From: Gemmatimonas aurantiaca
GTDB lineage: Bacteria; Gemmatimonadota; Gemmatimonadetes; Gemmatimonadales; Gemmatimonadaceae
DNA: 64,000 bases
Assembly: GCF_037190085.1 (NCBI RefSeq)
Contig: NZ_JBBCJO010000011.1
Location: 218,750 to 282,749, forward strand
Reading direction: 5' to 3'
Shown here piece after piece: positions 7,317-16,072 of the stretch. A model generated the notes under the pieces. The model was given only the letters and a program-made list of their open reading frames with translations, was not told the origin of the DNA and made no database searches. The translations under genes were made by a program, and so were the position numbers. Each line of letters begins with the position of its first letter. Position 1 is the stretch's first letter.

Positions 7317-8572
7317 CAGACGATTCCCGATGTGGACAGCTGTTGGTTGATCATCTCGAGTTGTTCGAGAAGCCGTTGGGCCGCATCGGCCTCATCGTGC
7401 CAGTGCAGCAGCTTGTGTGCTTCGGTGAGCTTTTCCACCGCCGGCGCAAAAATTCCCAGGTGGGCGAGTGCATTGCCCTGATTGGCCAGAATGCGTGCAT
7501 ACCCGACCGGGTCCATCGCCCGGGGCCGTACCGTGAGCAACTCCTCGTACGCTTCCACCGCCTGCATCAGGTTCTCCTGCTGGTGCGCGGACGGCATGTA
7601 CTGCATGGCATTTGCCATGTTGAGCATGGTGCTGGTCCATTCTTCGGGGTGCGTTTCCCGGTCGTAGACGGTGAGCGCTTCGCGGAAAGCCTGCACGGCC
7701 ACGGCGAGACGCAGCTTGTCACCGGCTTCGGACATCGGCATGGCCACGTAGGCGATGCCGAGGTTGGCCTGGATGCGCGCCCAGAGCAGCGGATGTGATT
7801 CACGATCGATGCCACACCTGAGGGCGCGCTGATAGAGCTGCGTGGCTTCCACGAGCCGATGCCGGTGCGACTCGGCGATCTGATGCACCACCAGCGCATG
7901 CCCGCACAGCAGTTCCGCGAGCAGTCCGGGGAGCGGTGTGTCTCCGGCGAGTGCAATGGCGTCCATCCATCGCGATTCGGCATCTCCGGGCGCGGTGTCG
8001 AGGCCGGCCCGTTGTGCGACGATCTGCGCGGCGAGAAGTGGCGAGACCGTGCGCGCGGCTGCGGCACCGGCTTCGAGCTCGGTGGCGGCGGTCGCAAAAT
8101 CGCCGCGCTCGAGGAAGTGGCTCGCATTCACCAGTCGCGCATATCCCGCGAGTTCTCCGTCGAGCCCCGCCTCGAATCCGGGCGATTGGTGTTCGGGGTA
8201 TTCGTCGCCCATCACGAACGCGGCCATGCGCACGAGTGCCCGCACGATGGGATCGTCATCGGCCAGGGCACGCCGTCGATCGTGTTCCTCGCCGGAGAGC
8301 ACATACCGGTTGTAGGCCGCGATGGCGTCGTCGGCCTGATGGGCTGCCTGACTGGCATCGGTCAGCAAACGCATCGCCGTGTCACGGTCCCCGCCGATCG
8401 CTGCCTCGTAGAAGCGCCAGGCGTCGGGCCACTCCGAGGGAATCGCGCCACGCAGCAGGGCTGCCAGGGCCGTGCCGGCGAGTGCCTCCTGTGTGGAGGA
8501 TGCGCTCATGGGAGGAAGCAGCAGCAATCCGGTGGGATAGGGAAAGATGCCGATCGGCTGCGGACGGATCAT
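7316..8572 (-). CDS. TPR-type hydrogenase-cluster protein
   Basis: Up to 418 aa from the ATG at 8572; an alternative ATG at 8509 (MSASSTQEA) gives about 397 aa, and neither has a clear Shine-Dalgarno. The C-terminal half contains tandem helical hairpins of tetratricopeptide type: about 240-275 (LYQRALRCGI), 285-325 (AVQAFREALTVYD), 330-365 (AVEAYEELLTV) and 370-410 (AVEKLTEAHKLL). The N-terminal half is also helical and may hold degenerate repeats. TPR proteins scaffold complexes; in a group 1h operon it may hold hydrogenase and partner proteins together, which is inference. The upstream gap carries a 3 x 13-bp tandem repeat. Confidence 0.82.
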   Translation of the reverse strand: MIRPQPIGIFPYPTGLLLLPPMSASSTQEALAGTALAALLRGAIPSEWPDAWRFYEAAIGGDRDTAMRLLTDASQAAHQADDAIAAYNRYVLSGEEHDRRRALADDDPIVRALVRMAAFVMGDEYPEHQSPGFEAGLDGELAGYARLVNASHFLERGDFATAATELEAGAAAARTVSPLLAAQIVAQRAGLDTAPGDAESRWMDAIALAGDTPLPGLLAELLCGHALVVHQIAESHRHRLVEATQLYQRALRCGIDRESHPLLWARIQANLGIAYVAMPMSEAGDKLRLAVAVQAFREALTVYDRETHPEEWTSTMLNMANAMQYMPSAHQQENLMQAVEAYEELLTVRPRAMDPVGYARILANQGNALAHLGIFAPAVEKLTEAHKLLHWHDEADAAQRLLEQLEMINQQLSTSGIV

Positions 8573-8628
8573 GAGGCGGGAAGGAGAAGAAAGGCGGGAA
8601 GAGACCGTGCGGGAAAGCGGAACCGATC

Positions 8629-8667
8629 GGTGTCGCGTGTTCGTGTCGCGTGTTGGTGTCGCGTGTT
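8629..8667. repeat. Three tandem 13-bp repeats
   Basis: Three consecutive copies of a 13-base unit (ggtgtcgcgtgtt, second copy with one change) lie between the 84-aa gene and the TPR gene. The array ends exactly one base before the complement of the 84-aa stop codon. It may lengthen the spacer in the polycistronic mRNA by slippage; no function is assigned. Confidence 0.85.
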
Positions 8668-8922
8668 TCAGAAGCCCAGCGGAGGGTGGGGCAGCTCACG
8701 ATTGGCGCCACGTTCGACGAACCGGGCGATCGTCATCGCTTCGGCATGTGAGGCGTAGTCCCCCAGTCGATGCGTGACGACATAGTCATCGTGGTCGGGA
8801 ATGCGGACCACATCGAGGTGGAGCACCCATCGCCCGCGCTCGGCTTCCACGCGCGTGCGCACGGTGAGGACGGGACTGTCGGACCACGCTCCGCGGTGCA
8901 GCCGATCGACATCGTCGCTCAT
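8668..8922 (-). CDS. 84-aa hydrogenase-cluster protein
   Basis: Small acidic/charged protein starting MSDDVDRLHRG. The ATG at 8922 overlaps the protease stop as ATGA (8919-8922), which fixes the start and supports its reality even though the open frame extends far upstream. Two beta strands (PVLTVRTRVE, WVLHLDVVRI) and a helix (HAEAMTIARFVERGA) can be predicted. No known family is recognised. It is part of the hydrogenase operon, directly after the maturation protease. Confidence 0.72.
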   Translation of the reverse strand: MSDDVDRLHRGAWSDSPVLTVRTRVEAERGRWVLHLDVVRIPDHDDYVVTHRLGDYASHAEAMTIARFVERGANRELPHPPLGF

Positions 8923-9749
8923 GACGCCGCCGCTCGCGGCGCCGCTGTCCCGGGCGTCGGTGTCCCTGACGCGGGCGCTGTCTGCGGCGCGGCTCGCAGG
9001 GCGACCCGCAGCGCTCCGCGATCGGCATCCCAGAAGGCCGGGAGTTCGCCGCATGGCCACTGATCGTGGAGGACTTCCCTGACGAGGACGCTGCGATCGC
9101 CCGCCGGATTGCGCTGTTTGAGCAGCAATCCGCCCCCGCCGGGACCGCGGGTCGGCAACAGCCAGAGTTCGGCGCCCTGCGGCATGGCCAGCAGCGTATC
9201 CCCGGGGAAGTAGCGCTGCGCGGTTTGTGCCGAAAGCACCAGATAGCCACCGTCGTTGAGTTGCACCGTGACCCGGTTCAGTTCGGCTTCGACCTCTTTC
9301 ATGAGGAGATCGGCCACCTTGAACATGGCGGCCTCCACGGAGGGCGAGAGCGGTGCGCCCGGTTCGAACTGTTCCGCTTCGATGAGCCATACGTCGATAC
9401 GCGGTGGGTACTCGTCCTTGAGCGCCCAGCGTGCGAAGGCCAGCGCATGATCCCAGCGGAACGCATGCAGATTCACGCCGGCGAGTGGCGGGGTTTCGGC
9501 GTCCCTGCCGTCCAGGCGGAAGATCGCACCGGGCTCGGAACCGCTGCGGCAGGCGTCGACGATGATCACGTGGGGCACACCGCGCATCTGGAACCCCACG
9601 TCCATGCCGCCCGTGCCGCCGTCGGCACAACGCACGGCGTGCGGCACCCCTCTGTCCCAGAGGTGCCGCACGAGAACCGGACCCACCGCATCGTCGCCGC
9701 GCAGCAGATTGCCGCACCCGACGATCAGGACCCGTGTCGGGTCGTTCAT
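8919..9749 (-). CDS. [NiFe]-hydrogenase maturation endopeptidase with C-terminal extra domain
   Basis: 276 aa from the ATG at 9749. Residues 1-155 are a HyaD/HupD-type protease: VGCGNLLRGDDAVGP (residues 10-24, including the acidic nickel-sensing residue), VDACRSGSEPG (64-74) and a conserved histidine near 95. Such enzymes cleave the large-subunit C-terminal tail after nickel insertion; the large subunit here has a 19-residue tail after the last metal-ligand histidine. Residues about 161-252 form a second, beta-rich domain absent from the ordinary 150-190-aa proteases, followed by an Ala/Pro-rich tail. The start lies 7 bases from the large-subunit stop. The function of the extension is unknown. 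Confidence 0.88.
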   Translation of the reverse strand: MNDPTRVLIVGCGNLLRGDDAVGPVLVRHLWDRGVPHAVRCADGGTGGMDVGFQMRGVPHVIIVDACRSGSEPGAIFRLDGRDAETPPLAGVNLHAFRWDHALAFARWALKDEYPPRIDVWLIEAEQFEPGAPLSPSVEAAMFKVADLLMKEVEAELNRVTVQLNDGGYLVLSAQTAQRYFPGDTLLAMPQGAELWLLPTRGPGGGGLLLKQRNPAGDRSVLVREVLHDQWPCGELPAFWDADRGALRVALRAAPQTAPASGTPTPGTAAPRAAAS

Positions 9750-9756
9750 CGGTCCA

Positions 9757-11382
9757 TCAACCCATCTCACCGATGCGGAAGCGGGAGAGCTCCCTGCCCG
9801 TCTTTTCATCGTAGGCATGCACGGTGCACACGAGGCAGGAATCGTAGGAGCGGGCCACGTGTCCCATCTCGATCGGATCGGTGGGGTCGTGGATCTCGGC
9901 GCCGATGAAGGACTGCTCCATGGGGCCGTGGCGGCCCAGGCGATCGCGCGGACCGATGTTCCACGCGGTCGGTGTGACCACCTGGTAGTTCTCGATCTTG
10001 CCATCGCTCAGCACGATCCAGTCGGACAGCGAGCCACGCGCCGCTTCGGTGGAACCGAATCCACGCCCGCTCTCGAGTTCGACCGGCTTGTTGTAGAAAC
10101 GATCGTGCAGATCGATCTGATCGAGCCACCGGCGAACGTTCCGGAAATACTTGGGCGCCTCGTGCATGCGTGCCATGACCCGCACCAGCACACTCGGGCC
10201 GACCGTGCGGACGGCATCGAGAATGAACGGATCGTATTCCTGATGCGCCGCCGCGCCTTCACGACCCGCGATGACCTGACGGGCCAACGGGCCGACCTCG
10301 AGGGGCACGGCGCCTTTGCCCGGCACATCGTAACGCGGCGACTTGGCCCAGGAATACTTGCCCTGCTTGTGTCCTTCCAGCGGATCGATGGGATCGGTCT
10401 CGCCCTGCCACGGATGCAGCGACTTGTCTCCACGATAGAACGAGTGTGCCGTATCCTCACGCACGTTCAGATGATCGAAATCGTGGAACCCCGAACCGTC
10501 GTAGATGCCGGCCCGGCTCATGAGCGCGGCGTTGCGTCCTTCCACGGTGGGATGTTCGTAGAGCACCGGATCGAAGAAGGTGCCGGTGGCGAGAAACGCA
10601 CCGACGCCCTGACCGAACTTGTCGAGACCGGCGCGCAAGGCGAATCGGATGAAGAGACCACAATCGGAGTTGCGCTGCGATTCGTTCTCCTCGGCCCAGG
10701 CCAGCATGTCGTTCCAGCTCCTGATTTCCAGCCAGCGCTCGATGGAGCAGCCGAGCCACTGCTTCTCGAGCCACTCGCGCTTCCACATGTCGAGGATGGC
10801 AATGGAGCGCGTGACATCGGACAGCGACGGCGCGCACATCACACCGCCGGGAATCATGAAGCTCGAGTGCGGCCATTGCCCACCGAAGATCGCGTACACC
10901 TCCACCGGCTTGGCCGACAGGGTCACCCCCGGCTCGAAACTGGTCCCCACGAACGGCGCGAAGCGGCGGACCACTTCGTCGTATTCGGGGAGGTGAGCGT
11001 ACTTTCTGTTGGTGAGATCGACCGCGAAGAGTGCGTAGAACCATCGCGGGATGGACAGCAGCGTCTCGCAGGCCTGCGCGATGTTGCGCACGAGCGTGGC
11101 ATTGTGCGGCATGTGCGTCTTCCATGCCGTGTCGAGCGCATACGACGCCTTGTACAGGTGCGAACCGCCGCAGATGCCGCAGATGCGCGGCGTGACGATG
11201 AGACCGGCCTGCGGATCCTTGCCACGCAGGATGATCTCGAACCCGCGGAACATGCTCGCCTCGGTCCAGGCATCGGTGACGACACCGTCCCGTATCGTCA
11301 CGCGCAGATCGAGATCGCCCTCGACGCGCCCGAGGGGGCTGATGCGCAGATCGGAGGGCATGGGCTGGGTGGCCGTGGCCAT
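9757..11382 (-). CDS. hhyL: [NiFe]-hydrogenase large subunit, group 1h type
   Basis: 541 aa catalytic subunit. The active-site ligands are present: L1 motif RICGICGGSH with Cys68 and Cys71, and L2 motif DSCLVCTVH with Cys516 and Cys519; His522 is followed by a 19-residue tail to be removed by the protease encoded next. The GGSH form of L1, the YKASYALDTAW continuation and the DSCLVCTVHAYD ending match the group 1h (actinobacterial-type, high-affinity) hydrogenases described in Streptomyces, mycobacteria and Ralstonia, which can oxidise H2 at atmospheric levels. The related group 1l cannot be excluded without a tree. No signal peptide is present on either subunit, so the enzyme stays in the cytoplasm. 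The gene lies 49 bases after hhyS. Confidence 0.96.
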   Translation of the reverse strand: MATATQPMPSDLRISPLGRVEGDLDLRVTIRDGVVTDAWTEASMFRGFEIILRGKDPQAGLIVTPRICGICGGSHLYKASYALDTAWKTHMPHNATLVRNIAQACETLLSIPRWFYALFAVDLTNRKYAHLPEYDEVVRRFAPFVGTSFEPGVTLSAKPVEVYAIFGGQWPHSSFMIPGGVMCAPSLSDVTRSIAILDMWKREWLEKQWLGCSIERWLEIRSWNDMLAWAEENESQRNSDCGLFIRFALRAGLDKFGQGVGAFLATGTFFDPVLYEHPTVEGRNAALMSRAGIYDGSGFHDFDHLNVREDTAHSFYRGDKSLHPWQGETDPIDPLEGHKQGKYSWAKSPRYDVPGKGAVPLEVGPLARQVIAGREGAAAHQEYDPFILDAVRTVGPSVLVRVMARMHEAPKYFRNVRRWLDQIDLHDRFYNKPVELESGRGFGSTEAARGSLSDWIVLSDGKIENYQVVTPTAWNIGPRDRLGRHGPMEQSFIGAEIHDPTDPIEMGHVARSYDSCLVCTVHAYDEKTGRELSRFRIGEMG

Positions 11383-11431
11383 GGCTATTGTGCTCGGGAA
11401 AGGGAAAGGTGAGGGGAAACCGCGCCGTGGC

Positions 11432-12403
11432 TCAGACGACGAACATGTCTTCCTTGGCCCACTTGGGCGCCGCGATCCGGGCCGCCGCGGCGTGTGCCAT
11501 GTACGAGACGTGGTCGGTGCCGGTCGGGACTTCCTTGGGAATGGTGCCGCTCACCTTCTGCGTCTTGAACACCGTTCCGGGCTTGAGATCGTGGAACGGG
11601 AACTCGGGTTCGGTGCACCCGGTGCAGGGCATGCCCGCGCGGGTCTTCGACGATTGCCTGTTCCAGAGAATGCGGTTGCAGGGCGAATGGGTCATCGGTC
11701 CGCGGCATCCGAGCTCGTAGAAGAGACAGCCTTGTCGGGTGCCCTGTCCGAATTCCATCGTGCTCTGCTTGTATTCGAAGTACTGCACACGCGTGCAACC
11801 CGTCTGCGTGAACGTCTTGAAGAACGTCTGCGGGCGCTGGAGATCGTCGAGTGCGATATCGCCGGCCCGTCCCGACGCGATGGCCACCAGGATCTGCGTC
11901 ACCCAGTCGGGGTGTGTGGGGCAGCCCGGGATGTTCACCACGGGAAGTCCCCACTTGGAACGGAAGTCGCTGCCCAGGAAGCCGCCCTGCTTCCGCTTGA
12001 GATACTGCAGACCGACATTGTCGACCGGGTTGGGTTCCGTGGCGGGAATGCCGCCCCAGCAGGCACAGTCACCGAGGGCCACGACGGCACCCGCATGCGC
12101 GGCGATCTCCTGCACCCAGTCTTTCATCGGACGGTCGGCGAACATGTTGAATCGCCCGGTCTTGTTCGGACCGAGGATGACCGTGCCTTCGAAGACGAAG
12201 ATGTCGAGCTGCCGCCTGCCGGCCGCGAGATCGTCGAGCATCTGCCGCACCGGTGCGCCCATTTCGAAACCGAGCGACGGGTGCCAGAGGATGTCGATGC
12301 CGAAGTCGGTGACGAGATCGCATGCACTCGGCTCCTCGGCATTGAGGAAGGACATCGTGTTCCCGGAACACGCGCCACCCTGCAGCCACAGCACCGTTGC
12401 CAT
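11432..12403 (-). CDS. hhyS: [NiFe]-hydrogenase small subunit, group 1h type
   Basis: 323 aa electron-transfer subunit. It starts MATVLWLQGGACSGNT, with the first proximal-cluster cysteine at residue 12, followed by ALGDCACWGG and IPGCPTHPDW, then a cysteine-rich C-terminal third (TGCTR, GCLFYELGCRG, SPCNR, PCTGCTEPEF) for the medial and distal iron-sulfur clusters. No Tat signal precedes the first motif, unlike membrane-exported group 1 enzymes. In the Ralstonia group 1h enzyme one proximal-cluster ligand is aspartate; the acidic residues around positions 38-44 are compatible with that, but this needs an alignment. An AGGAG lies 9 bases before the ATG. The 163-base gap upstream is the longest inside the operon and may hold an additional promoter. 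Confidence 0.96.
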   Translation of the reverse strand: MATVLWLQGGACSGNTMSFLNAEEPSACDLVTDFGIDILWHPSLGFEMGAPVRQMLDDLAAGRRQLDIFVFEGTVILGPNKTGRFNMFADRPMKDWVQEIAAHAGAVVALGDCACWGGIPATEPNPVDNVGLQYLKRKQGGFLGSDFRSKWGLPVVNIPGCPTHPDWVTQILVAIASGRAGDIALDDLQRPQTFFKTFTQTGCTRVQYFEYKQSTMEFGQGTRQGCLFYELGCRGPMTHSPCNRILWNRQSSKTRAGMPCTGCTEPEFPFHDLKPGTVFKTQKVSGTIPKEVPTGTDHVSYMAHAAAARIAAPKWAKEDMFVV

Positions 12404-12566
12404 GTGGGGAGTCTCCTGCGGGGTCGGCCCGATGGACCGACGGGGAGTGGGAAGGAAGGGGGATGCCGTGCAGCATCGACTGCCGAATCACCGACACGAT
12501 GCGCCCGCCGGCGGGGCGCAACAATAGCAAGAACTTGGTAGATGCGGCGGGGACCGTACCGGCGAT

Positions 12567-13208
12567 TCAGGTCGGCGTCTGCAGTACGATCAGTCCTTGA
12601 CCGACGGCGATGCGGACCAACTCCACCTGGTTGTGCACGTTCAGCTTCTGCATGAGGTTCGCCCGATGACGTGTGGCCGTGTGCGGCGAGATGTTGAGTG
12701 TCTCGGCGACGGCACTCGTGGTCAGGCCGTTGGCGATGAGCTGCAGGACTTCGCGCTCCCGCGCCGTGAGCGCCATGGGACGCAGACGCGACTCCTGGAG
12801 GCGGGCCCGGTCGATGGCGGCCGCGAGATACCGTTGACCGCGCATGATCCCGTCGATGGCCAGGAAGAGCTCATCGTCCATCGAGTCCTTGAGCAGATAA
12901 CCGTCGGCGCCGGCCGTCAGCGCTTCTCCCACGAGATGGGTTTCATCGTGCATGGAAAGCACGAGCACTCTGGTCGGAATTCCGCGCGCGCGAAGACGAC
13001 GCAGTGTCTCGAGGCCATCCATGCCCGGCATGTTGAGGTCGAGAATCACCAGGTCGGGACGCTCCGATTCGATGAGCGGCAGCGCCGCCTCACCGCTGCC
13101 GGCTTCGCCGATGATTTCGTGCCGGCCCTCGAGACGCAGCAGCAGCGCCAGGCCGCGGCGCACGAGCGCATGATCGTCCACGAGGACGATGCGGATGCGC
13201 GTACTCAT
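12567..13208 (-). CDS. NarL/FixJ-family response regulator of the hydrogenase operon
   Basis: 213 aa from the ATG at 13208, which overlaps the kinase stop (ATGA at 13205-13208). Receiver domain: acidic pair at Asp11-Asp12, phosphoacceptor Asp57 in VILDLNMPGMDG, and a conserved lysine in YLLKDS. C-terminal LuxR-type helix-turn-helix: LTAREREVLQLIANGL, then SPHTATRHRANLMQKL. With the kinase it forms a NarL-type two-component pair placed directly upstream of hhyS, so control of hydrogenase expression is the simplest inference. Confidence 0.93.
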   Translation of the reverse strand: MSTRIRIVLVDDHALVRRGLALLLRLEGRHEIIGEAGSGEAALPLIESERPDLVILDLNMPGMDGLETLRRLRARGIPTRVLVLSMHDETHLVGEALTAGADGYLLKDSMDDELFLAIDGIMRGQRYLAAAIDRARLQESRLRPMALTAREREVLQLIANGLTTSAVAETLNISPHTATRHRANLMQKLNVHNQVELVRIAVGQGLIVLQTPT

Positions 13209-14881
13209 CCCAGGGGAAGGTGCACGGACACTGTCGTTCCATGGCCCGGACGACTCTCCACCTGACAGACGCCGCCGAGCTGATGGGCGCGTTCGGCGAT
13301 ACCGCGCAGACCGAGCCCCGCCTGCCGCAGGGTCGCATCGAAGCCGCATCCATCATCGGCCACGCGCACGAACAGATGCTGCGGAGTCTCGGCGACCTGC
13401 ACGCTGACGACGGAGGCTTCGGCGTGGGCGCTCACGTTGGTCAACGCCTCCTGCACGATGCGGAACACGGCTGTCTCATGCAGGGGAAAGCGACGCTGAT
13501 CGAGTCCATCCACCTGGAGTTGCACCGAGAAGCCACCGCGTTGCTCCGTGTCGTGGGCCAGTTGTGCCAGCGCGGCGGCCAGCCCGTGTTGATCGAGCGC
13601 CGGCGGGCGCAACCGCCGGGCGAGCTGACGGAATCGTGCCGTGGCCTGATTCACCTGCAGACGGAGTTCGTCGAGCGGAGCGCGTACGGCCGGCACATCG
13701 GTGGGCAGGACACGCGAGAGCACCTGCAGGGCGAGCTTCACGCCGACCAGCGCCTGCCCGGCTTCGTCGTGCAGTTCACGGGCGATGTGCTGTCGTTCCT
13801 CCTCGATGCGGTCGGCGTGCAGGGCAAAGAGCTGCCGCACCTCGGCGTTCTTCGCGGCCAATGCCGTCACGAGACGCGAATTTTCGATGGCCATGGCGGT
13901 GGTGTCGGCCAGCGCTTCGAGAAAGGAGGCATCGTTCCAGGTGAAGGCTGGGCGTTCCGCGCCGCGATGCAGTTCCAGAAACCCGACGACCTGGTGGGAT
14001 GCATCGCGCAGGGGCACACAGATCGCATGGTGCACGTTGTCCTGTTCCGCGAGTTCGTTGTCCCGTGCCGATTCGTTCGGATAGTCGGCCGTCAGAACGG
14101 CAAACTCGTGGTCCAGCACACGACCGGGGATGCCCTCGCTTCTCTTCCATCGACGGGGCATCCGCCGCCAGCTTCCACTTCGCCAGTACGCTTCCGAACT
14201 CGTCACGACCTCGCCGTCCGGCGAGAGTCCGGTCAGGCCCCCACGGCCGCCATCGGCCTTCAGGAAGCGGGCGGCATGCTCCACCATTTCCTGGACGAGT
14301 TCGGTCGGCTCCCGATGCCGGTGCACCGATCCGGAAAATGCCAGCAGCGCTTCCATGCCGTTCGACCATTCGGCGAGCCGTCCGAGCAGTTCGGCACGAT
14401 CGACCGCAACGGCCAACTGGTCGGCGACGATCGTGAGTCCCCGCAGGATGTCCCGCGGAAATCCCTGCTCCTCGGTTGCCGACACCAACAGCACGGCCGT
14501 CGAGTGGCCGGCGTGATGTGCCACCGGCAGTACGGCGACGCTTCGCCAGCCGAGCATCTGAGGCGTGACACAGGTGCCCGCGATGGCGTCGAACGATTCG
14601 TTGCTGAGCAGCAGTTCGCGGCGGGTCGCTGCAACGCGCATGACCCCGCGCAGCGTGCGTGTGCTCTGCTGCTCGGGAAGCGCCCTATTGCCGACGATCG
14701 TCGTGACCTCGCCTTCATGGACCGTGCCGATGGCCACGAGGGGTGCATGCAGTCGCTTTGCGATGGTGGAGCACAGTGTCTCCCGCAGGGCCACGCCATC
14801 GGGTTCGCGCGCCAGGACCGCGGCCGCCGCACCAACGAGATCGAGGGCCGGACTTCCTGGAGGAAGAGATGCGCGAATCAC
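13205..14881 (-). CDS. GAF-GAF sensor histidine kinase of the hydrogenase operon
   Basis: 558 aa from a GTG at 14881; the longer open frame upstream overlaps hypB and is not protein-like. Two GAF-like sensor regions occupy roughly residues 25-165 and 190-350. They are followed by a HisKA_3 dimerisation domain (HIARELHDEAGQ, phosphorylated His371) and a HATPase domain with N box QEALTNVSAHA near 480 and DDGCGF near 510. No membrane segments are seen, so it senses a cytoplasmic signal; redox state, oxygen or small ligands are typical GAF inputs, but no haem or cluster motif is obvious. It is encoded 16 bases after hypB and translationally coupled to the response regulator. Confidence 0.92.
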   Translation of the reverse strand: MIRASLPPGSPALDLVGAAAAVLAREPDGVALRETLCSTIAKRLHAPLVAIGTVHEGEVTTIVGNRALPEQQSTRTLRGVMRVAATRRELLLSNESFDAIAGTCVTPQMLGWRSVAVLPVAHHAGHSTAVLLVSATEEQGFPRDILRGLTIVADQLAVAVDRAELLGRLAEWSNGMEALLAFSGSVHRHREPTELVQEMVEHAARFLKADGGRGGLTGLSPDGEVVTSSEAYWRSGSWRRMPRRWKRSEGIPGRVLDHEFAVLTADYPNESARDNELAEQDNVHHAICVPLRDASHQVVGFLELHRGAERPAFTWNDASFLEALADTTAMAIENSRLVTALAAKNAEVRQLFALHADRIEEERQHIARELHDEAGQALVGVKLALQVLSRVLPTDVPAVRAPLDELRLQVNQATARFRQLARRLRPPALDQHGLAAALAQLAHDTEQRGGFSVQLQVDGLDQRRFPLHETAVFRIVQEALTNVSAHAEASVVSVQVAETPQHLFVRVADDGCGFDATLRQAGLGLRGIAERAHQLGGVCQVESRPGHGTTVSVHLPLG

Positions 14882-14897
14882 CGAGACGACTCGTCGC

Positions 14898-15638
14898 TCA
14901 GGGCACAGTGCGCGACGACGTGGCAGGCGATGGGACCACGCCCGGGGCCGGCCACTGCGTGCGCCAGTGTGACCGTCGCCTGTCGAGCAATGCGAGCCAT
15001 TCGTCCAGCCCTTCGCCCGTACGCGACGAGCAGGCGAGCACCGGCATGCCCGGCCGCACCGACTCGATCGCGGCGCCGGCGGCCGCCCGGTCGAATTCGC
15101 AGGCGGTGGCAAGGTCGGCCTTCGTGATCATCGCGATGTCGGCGGAATTGAACATCGTGGGATACTTGAGCGGCTTGTCCTCGCCTTCGGTCACGGAAAG
15201 CAGCACGAGCCGTAGCGCTTCTCCGAGATCGTAGGACGCGGGGCAGACCAGGTTTCCGACGTTCTCCACGAACAGTACATCGAGTTCGCCGAGCGCCCAC
15301 CCGTCGAGATGCGCCTCGATCATCTCCGCCTCGAGATGACAGCGCCCATGGGTATTGATCTGCCGCACCGGTGCACCGCTCCGGGCGAGACGCCGGGCGT
15401 CGTTGTCGGTCTCGAGGTCGCCCACCAGTGCGGCAACCCGCACACCACGCTGATGCAATGCGGTGAGTGTCCATTCGAGGAACGCGGTCTTACCCGTTCC
15501 CGGACTCGATACCAGGTTCACCACGAACACACCGGCCGCTTCGAATCGCGCGCGCAGTGCACGTGCGAGTTCGTCGTTCTTGCGGAGAATGCCGGCGCGA
15601 ACCTCGACGATCCGCGTGGCAGGCAATGTGGATGTCAT
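14898..15638 (-). CDS. hypB: Hydrogenase nickel-insertion GTPase HypB
   Basis: 246 aa. SIMIBI GTPase with Walker A SSPGTGKT at residues 44-51, switch region GDLETDNDARRL, metal-binding HGRCHLE near residue 96-102, VENVGNLVCP, and guanine-specificity TKAD. HypB hydrolyses GTP to drive nickel delivery with HypA into the large-subunit precursor. It lacks the histidine-rich N-terminus that lets some HypB proteins store nickel, so nickel supply probably depends on the encoded transporter. The ATG overlaps the hypA stop (15635-15638). The C-terminal tail after DEWLALLDRRR is longer than usual. Confidence 0.96.
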   Translation of the reverse strand: MTSTLPATRIVEVRAGILRKNDELARALRARFEAAGVFVVNLVSSPGTGKTAFLEWTLTALHQRGVRVAALVGDLETDNDARRLARSGAPVRQINTHGRCHLEAEMIEAHLDGWALGELDVLFVENVGNLVCPASYDLGEALRLVLLSVTEGEDKPLKYPTMFNSADIAMITKADLATACEFDRAAAGAAIESVRPGMPVLACSSRTGEGLDEWLALLDRRRSHWRTQWPAPGVVPSPATSSRTVP

Positions 15639-16060
15639 GCCGGACGCTCCGGAACGCCGGTCATGGCGTCCGTGCCGTTCACGGGCGAAAGGGTCTCACA
15701 GGTCGCAGCCACGCGTTCGTCCACCTCCAGTCCGGTGAGGTCCAGTTCGCGTCCGCGCCGGATATCCCCGCTCGGCGTGTCACAGACCGGACACCGGAAC
15801 CGATTGACCCCCGGCAGCTCCCGCAGAGCGCCGCAGGGGGCACAGTAGATGCTGATGGGAACATCCTCGATCACCAGGCGGGAGCCGGCGAGCACCGTCC
15901 CTTCGGTGACGAGATCATAGGAAAACTGCAGCGCTCCCGCTTCGATTCCGGAGAGCCGACCCACGGCAAGGTACACCGTCAGAATGCGGGTCGCTTGCAG
16001 GCGCGCGGCTTCCGCGCCGGCCACCTCGACGATGCTCTGGGCGATGGACAGTTCATGCAT
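15635..16060 (-). CDS. hypA: Hydrogenase nickel metallochaperone HypA
   Basis: 141 aa; the usual length is about 113-120, and the excess is a C-terminal extension of about 25 residues. Starts MHELSIAQSI with the nickel-binding Met1-His2 (and Glu3). The zinc site is formed by two CxxC motifs, Cys73-Ala-Pro-Cys76 and Cys90-Pro-Val-Cys93. HypA passes nickel to the hydrogenase together with HypB. It is 12 bases downstream of the DUF1641 gene and overlaps hypB. Confidence 0.96.
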   Translation of the reverse strand: MHELSIAQSIVEVAGAEAARLQATRILTVYLAVGRLSGIEAGALQFSYDLVTEGTVLAGSRLVIEDVPISIYCAPCGALRELPGVNRFRCPVCDTPSGDIRRGRELDLTGLEVDERVAATCETLSPVNGTDAMTGVPERPA

Positions 16061-16072
16061 CGGGTGACCGAC

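Noticed and set aside
8919..10004. Longer start for the hydrogenase protease
   Set aside because: The extra 85 residues overlap the large-subunit gene and lack family similarity; MNDPTRVLIVGCGN is the natural start.
9562..11412. 616-aa plus-strand open frame opposite the hydrogenase large subunit
   Set aside because: Fully antisense to hhyL, whose motifs are unmistakable.
12404..12566. Sigma-54 type promoter before hhyS
   Set aside because: No GG-N10-GC element with the expected context; the associated regulator is NarL-type, which does not require sigma-54.
13220..15127. 635-aa plus-strand open frame
   Set aside because: Antisense of the histidine kinase; no recognisable domain.
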